Assembly: GCA_044226865.1 (NCBI GenBank)
Contig: JBGAGE010000010.1
Span: 138,420 to 202,419 of the forward strand
Reading direction: 5' to 3'
DNA: 64,000 nt
Origin: TMP-86 sp044226865
GTDB lineage: Bacteria; Pseudomonadota; Gammaproteobacteria; Steroidobacterales; Steroidobacteraceae
A model generated the notes under the pieces. It saw only the letters and a program-made list of their open reading frames with translations, was not told the origin of the DNA and did no database searches. Below are positions 34,288 to 43,411 of the stretch, piece by piece. A program made the translations under genes and the position numbers. Position 1 is the stretch's first letter. Each line of letters opens with the position of its first letter.

Positions 34288-35193
34288 ATGACCACCCCGA
34301 TCGCATGCGACTGGGCCGGCGTCTTCCCCGCCGCCACCACCCAATTCACGCCCGACCTGCAGGTCGACCTGCCGGCCACGCAGAAGGTGCAGCAGGCGCT
34401 GCTGCGCGATGGTGTGCATGGCCTGGTATTGATGGGCACGGTCGGCGAAGGCAATTCGCTCAGCGCCGAGGAAAAGCGCAGCGTGCTGGCGGCGGCGGTG
34501 GAGGTCAGCGGCGGCAAGACGCCGGTGATCGCCGGCGTGTCGGAGTTCACCACGGCCGCGGCGGCGCGCTTTGCGCGCGATGCTGAAAAGCTCGGCGCCG
34601 CCGGCCTCATGGTGTTGCCCGCGATGGTGTACGTACCCACCGCGGCGGAGCTGGAATTTCATTTCCGCCAGGTGGCCGCGGCCACCTCGCTGCCCATCAT
34701 GTTGTACAACAACCCGCCCTCCTATCGCGTCAACATCGACATGGGGACGCTGGCGCGCCTCGCGGACGTGCCCAACATCGTCTCCATCAAGGAATCCGCG
34801 CCGGATTCGCGCCGCTTCACCGACATCCACAACGCCCTCGGCGAGCGCTTCGTGATGTTTGCGGGCTTGGATGACATCGCCTTCGAAGGCCTGAGCCTGG
34901 GCGCCAAGGGCTGGGTCTCCGGCCTCACCAACGCGTTCCCGGTGGAATCGCTGCGCCTGTACGAAGCGCTGCGCAGCGGCGATCTTGCCACGGCATTGCG
35001 CATCTATCGCTGGTTCATGCCGCTGCTGCACCTGGATTCCGAGCACGACCTGGTGCAATCGATCAAGCTCGCCGAGCAGGTGATGGGCCGCGGCTCAGAG
35101 CGCGTTCGTCCGCCGCGTCTGCCGCTGAGTGGCGAGCGGCGCGCGCAGGTCATCGGCATGGTCGAGCGCGCGCGCGACACGCGCCCCGCCTGA
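34288..35193 (+). CDS. DapA-like lyase/aldolase (dihydrodipicolinate synthase family)
   Basis: The 301-residue protein is a class I aldolase TIM barrel. The Schiff-base lysine is K168 in IVSIKES, the active-site Tyr is Y140 in YNNPP, and the phosphate/carboxylate-binding loop reads GTVGEGNSL (50-58). The family covers DapA, N-acetylneuraminate lyase and sugar-acid aldolases. A GntR regulator lies in the same operon, which favours a catabolic aldolase over lysine biosynthesis. GCGAACTCC precedes the ATG. It is divergent from DUF885. Confidence 0.88.
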   Translation: MTTPIACDWAGVFPAATTQFTPDLQVDLPATQKVQQALLRDGVHGLVLMGTVGEGNSLSAEEKRSVLAAAVEVSGGKTPVIAGVSEFTTAAAARFARDAEKLGAAGLMVLPAMVYVPTAAELEFHFRQVAAATSLPIMLYNNPPSYRVNIDMGTLARLADVPNIVSIKESAPDSRRFTDIHNALGERFVMFAGLDDIAFEGLSLGAKGWVSGLTNAFPVESLRLYEALRSGDLATALRIYRWFMPLLHLDSEHDLVQSIKLAEQVMGRGSERVRPPRLPLSGERRAQVIGMVERARDTRPA

Positions 35194-35201
35194 GCGCATC
35201 C

Positions 35202-35933
35202 ATGGGCGCCCCATCGCAGGCACGAAGGCCGCCGCGGCCAGGGCTGGCCGTCGCGCCCGCGAAGGTTGCGCCCGCGCGGGTCGCGCCCGCCGCACCCACC
35301 CTGGTGCAGTCGATGACCAGCCAGCTCATCGTGCACTTCCGCAACCGCATCCTGTCGGGCGAGTATGCGCCAGGCGCTGCCCTGCGCCAGGATGTGCTGG
35401 CGGCCGAGTTCGGGATCAGCAAGATCCCGGTGCGCGAGGCGCTGGTGCAGCTGCAGTCCGAGGGGCTGGTGGATATCTTCCCCAACCGGGGCTTTCAGGT
35501 GCGGCCCTTGCATGCCAGCGAGTTGCGCGAGGTATTCGCGCTGCGCCTGGACATGGAGCCAGCGGCGGTAGCCGCCGGCGCCGCACGGGCACAGCCCGAG
35601 GACCATGCCGCGACCGGCGAGCTGCTGGCACGGCTCAACGGCGCACTCGCGGCGCGCGACTTTGCCGCCTCGGGGCAGCTCAATCGCGAATTCCACGTGC
35701 AATTGGTGGTGCCGCGGCTGCAGCCGGTAACCGCCGACATCCTCACCCGACTGCACACCCTCGCCCAACGGCACGTCCAGGCGCACCTGCGCCCCGAAGG
35801 GCGGGCCGGGCGAGCGGCACGCGAGCACCAGGCCTTGTTCCGCGCGTGGCAGGCGGCGCGGGGCGGCGCCGTGCGCCGGCTCATGCGCCAGCACATCGCC
35901 GCGACACTGCGCGACCTGCTGCGCGTCGTATAA
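35202..35933 (+). CDS. GntR-family transcriptional regulator (FCD subgroup)
   Basis: The protein has 243 residues. After an Ala/Pro-rich N-terminal tail (1-30) comes a winged helix (35-105) with the recognition helix SKIPVREALVQLQSEGLV. A helical FCD effector domain follows (about 110-240). It is encoded eight bases after the DapA-like gene, so it probably controls that gene in response to its substrate. The 34233 palindrome is a likely target. Confidence 0.9.
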   Translation: MGAPSQARRPPRPGLAVAPAKVAPARVAPAAPTLVQSMTSQLIVHFRNRILSGEYAPGAALRQDVLAAEFGISKIPVREALVQLQSEGLVDIFPNRGFQVRPLHASELREVFALRLDMEPAAVAAGAARAQPEDHAATGELLARLNGALAARDFAASGQLNREFHVQLVVPRLQPVTADILTRLHTLAQRHVQAHLRPEGRAGRAAREHQALFRAWQAARGGAVRRLMRQHIAATLRDLLRVV

Positions 35934-35967
35934 TTCCCGGCCTCAAGAACGCCATCCGGAGCCCGCT

Positions 35968-37269
35968 TTGAACACCGCCGCCCCCTTGGACAACGCCGCC
36001 GTCCTGCGCGTCCTGCAGGCTTCCCAGGCGGAAGCGGCCGCCGGCCGCCACGCGGAATCCGATCAACTGCTCGCGCAGGTGGCGCGCCAGGCGCCCAATC
36101 ACCCGGCCGTCCTCAACGAGTTGGGGGTCCGCATGGCGGCGCGCGGCGCACCCGACAAGGCGCTGTCGCTGTTCGAGCGCGCGATCGCGGCCGATCCCGG
36201 ACATCCCTCGCTGTGGGCCAACCTCGCCTCCAGCTACCGGGCGGCGGGCCGCCGCGAGGACGAGCGCAACGCCATCGACAAGGCACTGGCGCTGGAGCCG
36301 CGGCACGCGTCCGCCCTGCTGCAGAAGGCCACCTTCCTCGAGGAGAGCGGCGATGTCCGCAATGCAGCCCGCATCTATCAGGACGCGCTGAACTGCCTGC
36401 CGCCGGGGGCGCCGGTGCCGCCCCAACTCGAGGCAACCGTCGAGCATGCCAGGAAGCTGATCGATGCGGATCTCGCCTCGTTGACCACAACGCTGGAGGA
36501 GTCGCTGCTGAAGATCCGCGAGCGGCATGGCGGCGGCGCGCAGCGCCGTGTGGATCGCTGCCTGGAAACGCTCATGGGCAAGCGCCGGCCGTATCACTCG
36601 CAACCCACCTGGATGTACTTCCCCGAATTGCCGGCCATCGATTTCTTCGAGCGCAGCGATTTCCCCTGGCTCGATGCCTTCGAGGCCGCCGTGGATGAGG
36701 TTCGCGCCGAGCTGCTTCGAGTGTTGGTCTCGGACCGTGATGGCCTGCAACCATACATCGATTTTCCGGCGGGGATGCCCATCGATCAGTTTCGCGAGCT
36801 CAATCGCTCGCGGCGCTGGAGTGCGTACTTCCTCTGGAATCAGGGCAAGGCTGTTGCGAGCCATATCGCGCGGTGCCCGGTCACAGCGCGCTTGCTGGAG
36901 TCCGCACCGCGATGCCATGTAGATAGCCGTGCACCGACTGCGTTCTTTTCGATCCTGGATCCCAACACCCGCATCCCACCGCACACGGGTGTGACCAACA
37001 CGCGCTGCACCGTGCACCTGCCGCTGATCGTCCCGCCGAACTGCGGCTTCCGCGTCGGCTCGACCACGCGCGAGTGGGTACCGGGCAAGGCCTGGGTGTT
37101 CGACGACACCATCGACCACGAGGCGTGGAATTTGTCGGATACGCCGCGCGCCATTCTCATTTTCGACATCTGGAATCCGCTGCTGACCGAGGCCGAGCGC
37201 GAGATGATCCGGAAAGCCACCGAGGTCTACGGCCAGTACTACGCATGGTCACCGGAGCAACCATTATGA
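35968..37269 (+). CDS. TPR protein with aspartyl/asparaginyl beta-hydroxylase domain
   Basis: The protein has 433 residues. The N-terminal half carries TPRs (about 1-150). The C-terminal domain is a 2-oxoglutarate Fe(II) aspartyl/asparaginyl beta-hydroxylase: HTGVTNTRCTVHLPLIVP supplies one iron His (about 338), and DDTIDHEAWN supplies another near 384. An Arg in that fold binds 2-oxoglutarate. It would hydroxylate Asp or Asn in a bound protein or peptide. The stop overlaps the next ATG (ATGA). It lies 34 bp after the GntR gene. Confidence 0.88.
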   Translation: MNTAAPLDNAAVLRVLQASQAEAAAGRHAESDQLLAQVARQAPNHPAVLNELGVRMAARGAPDKALSLFERAIAADPGHPSLWANLASSYRAAGRREDERNAIDKALALEPRHASALLQKATFLEESGDVRNAARIYQDALNCLPPGAPVPPQLEATVEHARKLIDADLASLTTTLEESLLKIRERHGGGAQRRVDRCLETLMGKRRPYHSQPTWMYFPELPAIDFFERSDFPWLDAFEAAVDEVRAELLRVLVSDRDGLQPYIDFPAGMPIDQFRELNRSRRWSAYFLWNQGKAVASHIARCPVTARLLESAPRCHVDSRAPTAFFSILDPNTRIPPHTGVTNTRCTVHLPLIVPPNCGFRVGSTTREWVPGKAWVFDDTIDHEAWNLSDTPRAILIFDIWNPLLTEAEREMIRKATEVYGQYYAWSPEQPL

Positions 37270-37838
37270 AGCCCCTGCCCGGCAAGGCACGCTTCACCGG
37301 CACCGGCATGGCGCTGCTGTGCGCCCTCACGGTTGCGTGGGCGGATTCTCCTCCGGCGGAATCCTCCGGTCTCCTGCATTGCGCGGCCATCGCTGCGCCC
37401 GCCGCGCGGCTGGCCTGTTACGACGCGCTCGCCGGGCGCGCGCCGGATCCCGCCGCGGCCACCGTCGGCCTCTCGGCCCCAGCCGCCACGCACCAAGCGC
37501 CGGCGCATGCCTCCCCAGCTGCTGCCAATGCGCAGGCCGCACTGGCCGCCGCGGCGGCCGACCCCGCCAACTTCGGGTTGGACATGGCGCATGTCGAGCG
37601 CGTGCCCGGCGCTCCCACATCGGTGCGGGGCGAGGTGAAGAGCGTGACCCAGGGGGGCGGCGCCGGTGGCCGGGGGACCGTGCATTTGGACAACGGCCAG
37701 GTGTGGCAATTCACCGAGAGCGGCGCCGACGGCCGGGTGCGGGTGGGTGACACCGTCACCATCAAGCGGGCAGCGCTGGGATCTTACTTGCTGGTGCCGC
37801 CCTCGAGGCGTTCCTTCCACGTACGCCGCATCCGCTAG
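37266..37838 (+). CDS. Hypothetical secreted protein with C-terminal SH3-like segment
   Basis: The protein has 190 residues with a signal peptide (MKPLPGKARF then MALLCALTVAWA). A short LHCAAIAAPAARLACYDALAGR segment with two Cys follows, resembling the N-terminal motif seen in several exported proteins. An Ala-rich linker leads to VRGEVKSVTQGG.GRGTVHLDNGQVWQFTE and VRVGDTVTIKRAALGSYLLVP, a beta-rich domain. The start overlaps the hydroxylase stop, so the two are coupled. The function is unknown. Confidence 0.72.
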   Translation: MKPLPGKARFTGTGMALLCALTVAWADSPPAESSGLLHCAAIAAPAARLACYDALAGRAPDPAAATVGLSAPAATHQAPAHASPAAANAQAALAAAAADPANFGLDMAHVERVPGAPTSVRGEVKSVTQGGGAGGRGTVHLDNGQVWQFTESGADGRVRVGDTVTIKRAALGSYLLVPPSRRSFHVRRIR

Positions 37839-37895
37839 GCAGCACGGAGAAAGCCTGCAGCGTGCCAGGGTTTGGGCGATGCGGCCCCGGCGCGG

Positions 37896-39524
37896 CTAAC
37901 CGTCGACCCCCAACCTCTCGACCCACGGCCCGAGCACCGGCTGCACCGCTTCCAACGCCGCCCGATAGTGGCGCCAATGCCCGATGCCCGAGGCGTTCAA
38001 GCCGCGCGCCAACTGCGCGGTGCTCGGCGTGGAATGCTCGCGGCGCTGCACCCGGCCGGCGAAATCCTCGAGGCCCTCCACCCACTCCACCTGCAGGAAG
38101 CCGCAAATTTCGCGCGTGGCGCCCGCGAAATCTTCGACCACGGCCTCGTGCCGCACCTCGTGCCAGGGCAGGCCGAGCAGCTCGCGCGCCCGCCACGCGA
38201 GGCCCAGCACCGCGTCGTAGAATTCCGCCGCGCCGGACAGGCTCAACAGCTGGTACATCGCCGGGTTCATCTTGAAGCGCCGGCGGAAGCAGCTCAGCAC
38301 CACGTCGCGCGGATCGCGGCAGGCGAACAGGATGCGCGCGGCCGGAAACAAGCGCGCGATCAGCGGCAGGTTCAAGGTGTTCAAGGGATGCTTGTCCATG
38401 AACACCTTGCCGCTCACCTCGGCGCCGGCGCGGCGCACGCTTTCCCAGTAGGAGTTCCGCAGGGCATCCAGCGCCGGCTCATCGGCGTCGAGCAACGCTT
38501 GCAAACTCACCGGTGAGCGCAGGAAGCGGGCGTTGGCCTCGGCCAACAGCTCGTTCTCCTCGAGGCTGACGATGCGCGGATGCGCATCCAGCGCCACTTC
38601 CAGCAGCGTCGTGCCCGAGCGCGGAAAGCCCAGAAGGAATACATGACCGGCAGCGGGCTGCAAGGCAGGCACGGCCGCGCGCGCGGCGGCCCATCGCGCG
38701 GCGGTGGTGGATTCGAGCGCTGCACGTATCTCGCGCGCGAAGGCGAGCACACCGGGTTGGGTGGCAAAGCGCCGGTGGATCTGCCGCAGCGCCTCGTTGC
38801 AACTGCGATAGGCATCGAAGGCCTCCGCATATCGTCCGGCCGTATCGAGCACATCGCCGAGCAGCCCCGAGGCCCGCGCCCTGTCGGTGGGTCCCGCGCG
38901 TGAATCGAGGATCAAGGCGTGCAGCAATTCCTCGGCGCGCGCGGTGGCACCCGCATCCAGCTCGGCCGCGGCCAGGCTCAACACCGCGTCGGGAAATCCA
39001 GGCGCCGCGGCCAGCGTCTTCTCCGCCCAGATGCGGGCCTGCGCGTGATCGCCGCGATGCGTGGCGATCGAGGCCAGCGCCGCCATCGACACGAAATTCT
39101 TCGGATCCAGCTCCAGCGCGCGCGCGTGGCTGGCGCGGGCGAGTTCCAGGGAGCCCAGCGCGATCAGCGCATTGCCCTTGCTGGCGTGCACGAACGCCAG
39201 CTCGGGATGCTGGGCCGTCAACAGCTCCAGGTGCTGCAGGGCTTCGGCCGGGCGATCCAGCCGTTGCAGCAGGAGAGCGAGCGCGTTGCGGGCACCGACG
39301 TCCGCCGGCGCGAGGCTCACCGCACGTTCGAGCAGGCGCAGCGCCTCCTCCAACCGCCCCTGCTGCTCGAGGCGCGTGGCCGCCACATTGAGCAGCATGG
39401 GATGCTCGAAACCATCCGCGAGCGTGCGTTCGGCGAGGTCGGCGGCACGCTCGAAATCGCGCTTCTGCGCAAGGTCGAGGACGGTTCTCAATATCTGCAG
39501 ATCGGTGTCGAGGTTGCGGGCCAT
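37896..39524 (-). CDS. TPR-repeat sulfotransferase family protein
   Basis: The protein has 542 residues. TPR helices (about 10-270) come first, then a sulfotransferase domain whose phosphosulfate loop is GFPRSGTTLLEVALDAHP near residue 300. A later ARILFACRDPRDVVLSCFRR segment matches the 3'-phosphate-binding region. I chose the ATG at 39524; upstream codons to 39623 have no support. It lies on the minus strand between two plus-strand genes of similar kind. Confidence 0.88.
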   Translation of the reverse strand: MARNLDTDLQILRTVLDLAQKRDFERAADLAERTLADGFEHPMLLNVAATRLEQQGRLEEALRLLERAVSLAPADVGARNALALLLQRLDRPAEALQHLELLTAQHPELAFVHASKGNALIALGSLELARASHARALELDPKNFVSMAALASIATHRGDHAQARIWAEKTLAAAPGFPDAVLSLAAAELDAGATARAEELLHALILDSRAGPTDRARASGLLGDVLDTAGRYAEAFDAYRSCNEALRQIHRRFATQPGVLAFAREIRAALESTTAARWAAARAAVPALQPAAGHVFLLGFPRSGTTLLEVALDAHPRIVSLEENELLAEANARFLRSPVSLQALLDADEPALDALRNSYWESVRRAGAEVSGKVFMDKHPLNTLNLPLIARLFPAARILFACRDPRDVVLSCFRRRFKMNPAMYQLLSLSGAAEFYDAVLGLAWRARELLGLPWHEVRHEAVVEDFAGATREICGFLQVEWVEGLEDFAGRVQRREHSTPSTAQLARGLNASGIGHWRHYRAALEAVQPVLGPWVERLGVDG

Positions 39525-39652
39525 GATGGGCCGGCAGTTTACTCCATGGCGAAGCGCTGCACGCCCCGCGGGCGCAGGCAGGCCGGCGGCTGATTTGGCC
39601 GCTCCGCAATGGGTATGGGACAATTGCCGATGCGCAAAATCGAGCCCGTGAC

Positions 39653-41128
39653 ATGACCCCCAACGGACCGCCCGAGGCCCTGCTCAACGAGGCCAGGAAT
39701 CTGCACCGGCAGAACCGCGTGGCCGAGGCCATCGCCGCCTACCAGGGCATCGTCGATCGCTGGCCGGCGTCCGCCGACAGCTGGTTCAACCTGGCCGTGC
39801 TGCAGCGTCAGGTGCGCAATCTGCAGGCCGCGCTCGATTCCTATCAAAAGGCCCTCGATGCCGGCGTTTCCCGGCCTGAGGAAGCGCATCTGAACCGCAG
39901 CGTGATCTTTGCGGATTTCCTGCGCGACTACCCGGCCGCGGAACGCGAATTGAACCACGCCTTGAAGCTCAATCCGGTGTTCACGCCCGCCTGGCTCAAT
40001 CTCGGCAACCTGTGCGAGGACCTCGGGCGGTGGGAGGATGCCAGCGCGGCGTACGGCCGCATCCTGGGCTTCGAGCCACAGCATCCGTTGGCGCTGGCGC
40101 GCTTCGCCAACCTGCAGCCGCGCGACGCGGCGGATCCGGTGTTGATCGCGCGCCTGCGGCGCGCCCTGGCGGATCCGCGGCTGGACGCGGCGGACCGCGC
40201 CGGCCTCGGCTTTGCGCTGGGCAGGCTCCTCGATGCGACAGGCGAGTACCCCGCCGCCTTCGATGCCTATTCAGCCGCCAATCAGGCCAGCCGCGCGGGC
40301 GCGGGCCCCGGCTTCAAGCCCTACGATGCGAGGCTGCAGCACGCCTTCATCGACGACCTGATCGCGGTGGGCGCTCCGAAGGTGGAGCTGCCCGTCCAGG
40401 CGGGCGCGAAGCAACGCCCGATCTTCATCTGCGGCATGTTCCGCTCCGGCTCGACGCTCACCGAGCAATTGCTGGCCACCTGCGAGGGCGTGGCTGCCGG
40501 CGGTGAAATCGACTTCCTGCCGCGGCTTGCGCGCCTGGACCTCTCGCCCTTCCCCGCGACGCTGACCGTGCTGAACGAGGAGCACCTGCAGCGCATCCGC
40601 GCCAAATACGAGGAGGAGCTGGCGCGCGTATCAGCCGATGCCCGTTTCATCACCGACAAGCGGCCGGACAATTTCCTCTACATCGGCCTGATCAAGAGCT
40701 TGTATCCGGATGCCCGCATCGTGCACACGGTGCGCAACGCGCTCGACAATTGCCTGTCGATCTACTTCCTGCACCTGGATGCGCAGATGAGCTATGCGCT
40801 CGACCTCGCGGACATCGGCAATTACTACCGCGAATACCGCCGGCTGATGGCGCATTGGAAATCGCGCTACGGCGAGGACATCATCGAGCTGGACTACGAT
40901 GAGCTGGTGCGTGACCCGGAGCCCACCGTGCAACGCTTGTGCGATTCGCTGGGGCTCACCTGGAGCGGCCGCTGGCCTGGCAAGGATGCGCCCGCCGGCG
41001 CCGTCAAGACCGCGAGCGTGTGGCAGGTGCGCGAGCCCCTGTACAAGCGTTCATCGGGACGTGCGGCCAACTACGCCCGGCAATTGGAAGCCCTCGCCGC
41101 CTACCTGTCGGAGCCCGCGCGGACGTGA
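39653..41128 (+). CDS. TPR-repeat sulfotransferase family protein
   Basis: The protein has 491 residues. TPRs fill about 5-230 and the sulfotransferase loop CGMFRSGSTLTEQLLA is near residue 260. PDARIVHTVRNALDNCLSIYF is the conserved nucleotide-binding segment. The stop overlaps the GTG of the next gene (GTGA), so it and the two oxygenase-like genes form one operon. Sulfation of the same target that the oxygenases modify is plausible but unproven. Confidence 0.88.
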   Translation: MTPNGPPEALLNEARNLHRQNRVAEAIAAYQGIVDRWPASADSWFNLAVLQRQVRNLQAALDSYQKALDAGVSRPEEAHLNRSVIFADFLRDYPAAERELNHALKLNPVFTPAWLNLGNLCEDLGRWEDASAAYGRILGFEPQHPLALARFANLQPRDAADPVLIARLRRALADPRLDAADRAGLGFALGRLLDATGEYPAAFDAYSAANQASRAGAGPGFKPYDARLQHAFIDDLIAVGAPKVELPVQAGAKQRPIFICGMFRSGSTLTEQLLATCEGVAAGGEIDFLPRLARLDLSPFPATLTVLNEEHLQRIRAKYEEELARVSADARFITDKRPDNFLYIGLIKSLYPDARIVHTVRNALDNCLSIYFLHLDAQMSYALDLADIGNYYREYRRLMAHWKSRYGEDIIELDYDELVRDPEPTVQRLCDSLGLTWSGRWPGKDAPAGAVKTASVWQVREPLYKRSSGRAANYARQLEALAAYLSEPART

Positions 41129-41790
41129 GCGAGCCGGATTTCAGCGTGATGCCGATCCTCGCCACACCCTTCGGCGTGGCGGAAATTCCGGAAGCGGGCA
41201 GCTTGAATCCGGCGGTGACGGCCCTGTTCGATGCGCGCACGCCGCAGCCGGGAACGCCGGCACGCCGCGATCCGCTCGTGTACCGCAGCCAGGACGATCT
41301 GCTGGAATGGACTGAGGAGCCGGTGCGCCAACTCGCCACCGCCTTGTTCCGCGGGCTGTATGCCGTGGTGGGCGCCGTGAACGAATTGACGCCGGACGCC
41401 TGGCGCAGCCTGTCGGTGCAGGCTCGCGCCTGGTACACCATCGTCGAGCCCAACGGCGGCGTGGCGGCGGCGCAGTATCCGTTGACCGCCTGGTGCGGGC
41501 TGTATTGGCTCGCCGCGCCCCCGCCCTCCGCCACGCGCCAGGACAGCGGACTGTTGCGATTGTACGAATCGCGTCCCGGCACCATGTTCGCCGATGCCAC
41601 CACCGCGCAGTTGAAACTGCCGTTCACGCAAGGCCACCACGCCTGGCGCCCGCAGCCGGGTCACCTGGCCGTGTTCCCCGCCTCGCTCGCCCATGAGATC
41701 GCACCGCTGCGCAACTCAGAACGCATGGTCCTCATCACGCTGCGCGTGCGTTTCGTCGGTCCGGGACAAGAAGGGATCTCGCGATGGTGA
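41125..41790 (+). CDS. 2OG-Fe(II) oxygenase-like protein lacking the HxH motif
   Basis: The protein has 221 residues and starts with a GTG overlapping the previous stop; an ATG at 41149 is an alternative. It aligns along its length with the next gene, but the iron-binding HNH of that paralogue (120-122) is replaced by A116-Q117-Y118. The distal His is kept as H190 in LAHEIAP. It retains the family's PLTAWCGLYWL and GHLAVFPASLAHEIAPL segments. It may be an inactive partner that helps the active enzyme or binds the substrate. Confidence 0.75.
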   Translation: MSEPDFSVMPILATPFGVAEIPEAGSLNPAVTALFDARTPQPGTPARRDPLVYRSQDDLLEWTEEPVRQLATALFRGLYAVVGAVNELTPDAWRSLSVQARAWYTIVEPNGGVAAAQYPLTAWCGLYWLAAPPPSATRQDSGLLRLYESRPGTMFADATTAQLKLPFTQGHHAWRPQPGHLAVFPASLAHEIAPLRNSERMVLITLRVRFVGPGQEGISRW

Positions 41791-42434
41791 ACGCGCCGCT
41801 ACGCGTCACGCCGATGTTCGCGGTGCCGTTCGGCGAGGCACGGTTGGACCCGTGCGAGCGCTTGAACCGCGAGCTCGAGCAGCTATTCCTCGAGCGTGAG
41901 GACGACGAGCATCGCAATCCCACGCCCAGCCACATCCCGCAGGCCGAAACCTTCGAGAGCCGCTTCAACCTGTTTCGCTGGCCGGAAAGCTGCATACAGG
42001 AACTGCGCGCCTTCATGCTGGACAACATCGCGCGCATGATCCTCGAGACGTCGACGGTGAAGTCGGCGGAGCTGCAACGCATGTCGCTGCAGAATCACAC
42101 CTGGTTCCACATCTCGCGTTATGCCGGCTCGTTCGTCTCGCACAATCATCCAATGGCCTGCTGGTCGGCGGTGTATTGCGTGCGCGCGGGCGAGAGCGTG
42201 CCCGATCAACCCCACAGCGGCATCCTGCGGTTCTTCGACACCCGCGGCGGTGCCAATGCGTACCTCGACCCCGGCAACGCCACGCTGCACCGGCCCTTCG
42301 CGTTGGCGCCCGTGGAAGTGCGCTTGAGCGAAGGCCAGTTGATCGTGTTCCCCTCGTACGTGTTTCACGAGGTCACGCCCTTCTACGGCCGCGACCGGCG
42401 CATCACCGTGGCGACGAACTGCTGGTTTGCGTAA
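41784..42434 (+). CDS. Putative 2-oxoglutarate Fe(II)-dependent oxygenase
   Basis: The protein has 216 residues and overlaps the previous stop by 7 bp. It has the family's iron site: H120-N-H122 in SHNHPMACWSAVY and H195 in YVFHEVTPF, with an Arg in RRIT that could bind 2-oxoglutarate. It fits the putative 2OG-Fe(II) oxygenase (Oxy_5) family seen beside TPR-sulfotransferases. Hydroxylation of a peptide or small ligand is likely; the target is unknown. It converges on the DUF1295 gene with a 32-bp overlap. Confidence 0.85.
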   Translation: MVNAPLRVTPMFAVPFGEARLDPCERLNRELEQLFLEREDDEHRNPTPSHIPQAETFESRFNLFRWPESCIQELRAFMLDNIARMILETSTVKSAELQRMSLQNHTWFHISRYAGSFVSHNHPMACWSAVYCVRAGESVPDQPHSGILRFFDTRGGANAYLDPGNATLHRPFALAPVEVRLSEGQLIVFPSYVFHEVTPFYGRDRRITVATNCWFA

Positions 42435-43206
42435 GGCCGGCAGCGCGCCGCGGCGCGGGAAAGAAGGCACTGGTGCGACGGATGTAGTCGGCGTATTGCG
42501 GGCGGCGCTCGCCGATGTCTCTCTCCAGCAGCGTGACGCCCGACACGCGCATCAGCAACACCGACATGAGCGCAGGCCCGATTGCGCTCCACCATGCCCC
42601 GGCCCCCAGGGCGATGAGAAAAAAGCCCCACCACACGCAGAAATCCCCGAAATAATTCGGATGCCGCGTGTAGCGCCAGAAGCCGCGATCCATCACCGCA
42701 CCACGATTGGCAGGATCGGCCTTGAAGCGTGACAATTGCCAATCCCCGCCCGCCTCGAAGCAGAAGCCGACCAGCCACAGGGCCGCGCCGGCAAAGTCCC
42801 AAGCGCCAAGCTCTCCGCCATGCGCCACGGCACCGTACAGCGGCAGGGAAATGATCCACGCCAGCGCCGCCTGCAGCAGAAACACCAGGTACAGGCTCTT
42901 GAACTCGAAGTTGGGCTGATTGCGGGCGCGGATCGCCTGGTAACGGCGGTCCTCGCCGTGACCCCAATTGCGCCAGGTGATGTACACGGACAGCCGCAGG
43001 CCCCACACGCTGACCAGCGCCAGTACCAGCCAGGCGCGGGGGGTAAGCGGTTGCGAGGCCCAGGCGTAGGTGCCGGCGGCGAGGATGAACATGAGCGACC
43101 ATAGGCCATCGACGATGGCGACATTGCGGCGCCACAGGCTGAGCAACCAGGTGAAAGCGGCGGCGGCGCTCAGCGGCCCCAAGGCGAACACATATGAATA
43201 CATCAT
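42403..43206 (-). CDS. DUF1295 / steroid 5-alpha-reductase-like membrane protein
   Basis: This 267-residue polytopic membrane protein has about six or seven hydrophobic helices. The C-terminal FWRYTRHPNYFGDFCVWWGFFL and LLERDIGERRPQYADYIRRTSAFFP match DUF1295, related to steroid 5-alpha-reductases and ICMT-type enzymes. It may reduce a lipid-like enone or isoprenoid substrate. Its 3' end overlaps the oxygenase gene on the other strand by 32 bp. Confidence 0.87.
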   Translation of the reverse strand: MMYSYVFALGPLSAAAAFTWLLSLWRRNVAIVDGLWSLMFILAAGTYAWASQPLTPRAWLVLALVSVWGLRLSVYITWRNWGHGEDRRYQAIRARNQPNFEFKSLYLVFLLQAALAWIISLPLYGAVAHGGELGAWDFAGAALWLVGFCFEAGGDWQLSRFKADPANRGAVMDRGFWRYTRHPNYFGDFCVWWGFFLIALGAGAWWSAIGPALMSVLLMRVSGVTLLERDIGERRPQYADYIRRTSAFFPAPRRAAGLTQTSSSSPR

Positions 43207-43256
43207 CCCCGCTCCTCAAGAAGACACGGGTGATCATACCCGTCTAAAACGACCCC

Positions 43257-43400
43257 ATGCGCAAGCCGATCTTCGAGCCAAACGCCGCCAAGACGACGGT
43301 GAGCCTGACGCTCAACTCGTACCTGTACGCCAAGGCCAAGAGTTCCGGGATCAACGCCTCCCGCTCGCCGCGATCGATCTTCTTTTCTTCGGGATCTGAA
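43257..43400 (+). pseudogene. CcdA-type antitoxin remnant
   Basis: The first part, KPIFEPNAAKTTVSLTLN then SYLYAKAKSSGINAS, resembles the ribbon-helix-helix start of chromosomal CcdA antitoxins (typically xPAAPRRPxNLSINxDLLxxAxxLGINLS). After GINAS the sequence stops matching in any frame, and no CcdB toxin follows; the region beyond is antisense to the next gene. It looks like a decayed solo antitoxin. The surrounding 205-bp gap contains nothing else that I can identify. Confidence 0.45.
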
Positions 43401-43411
43401 GCAGCGGTTCA

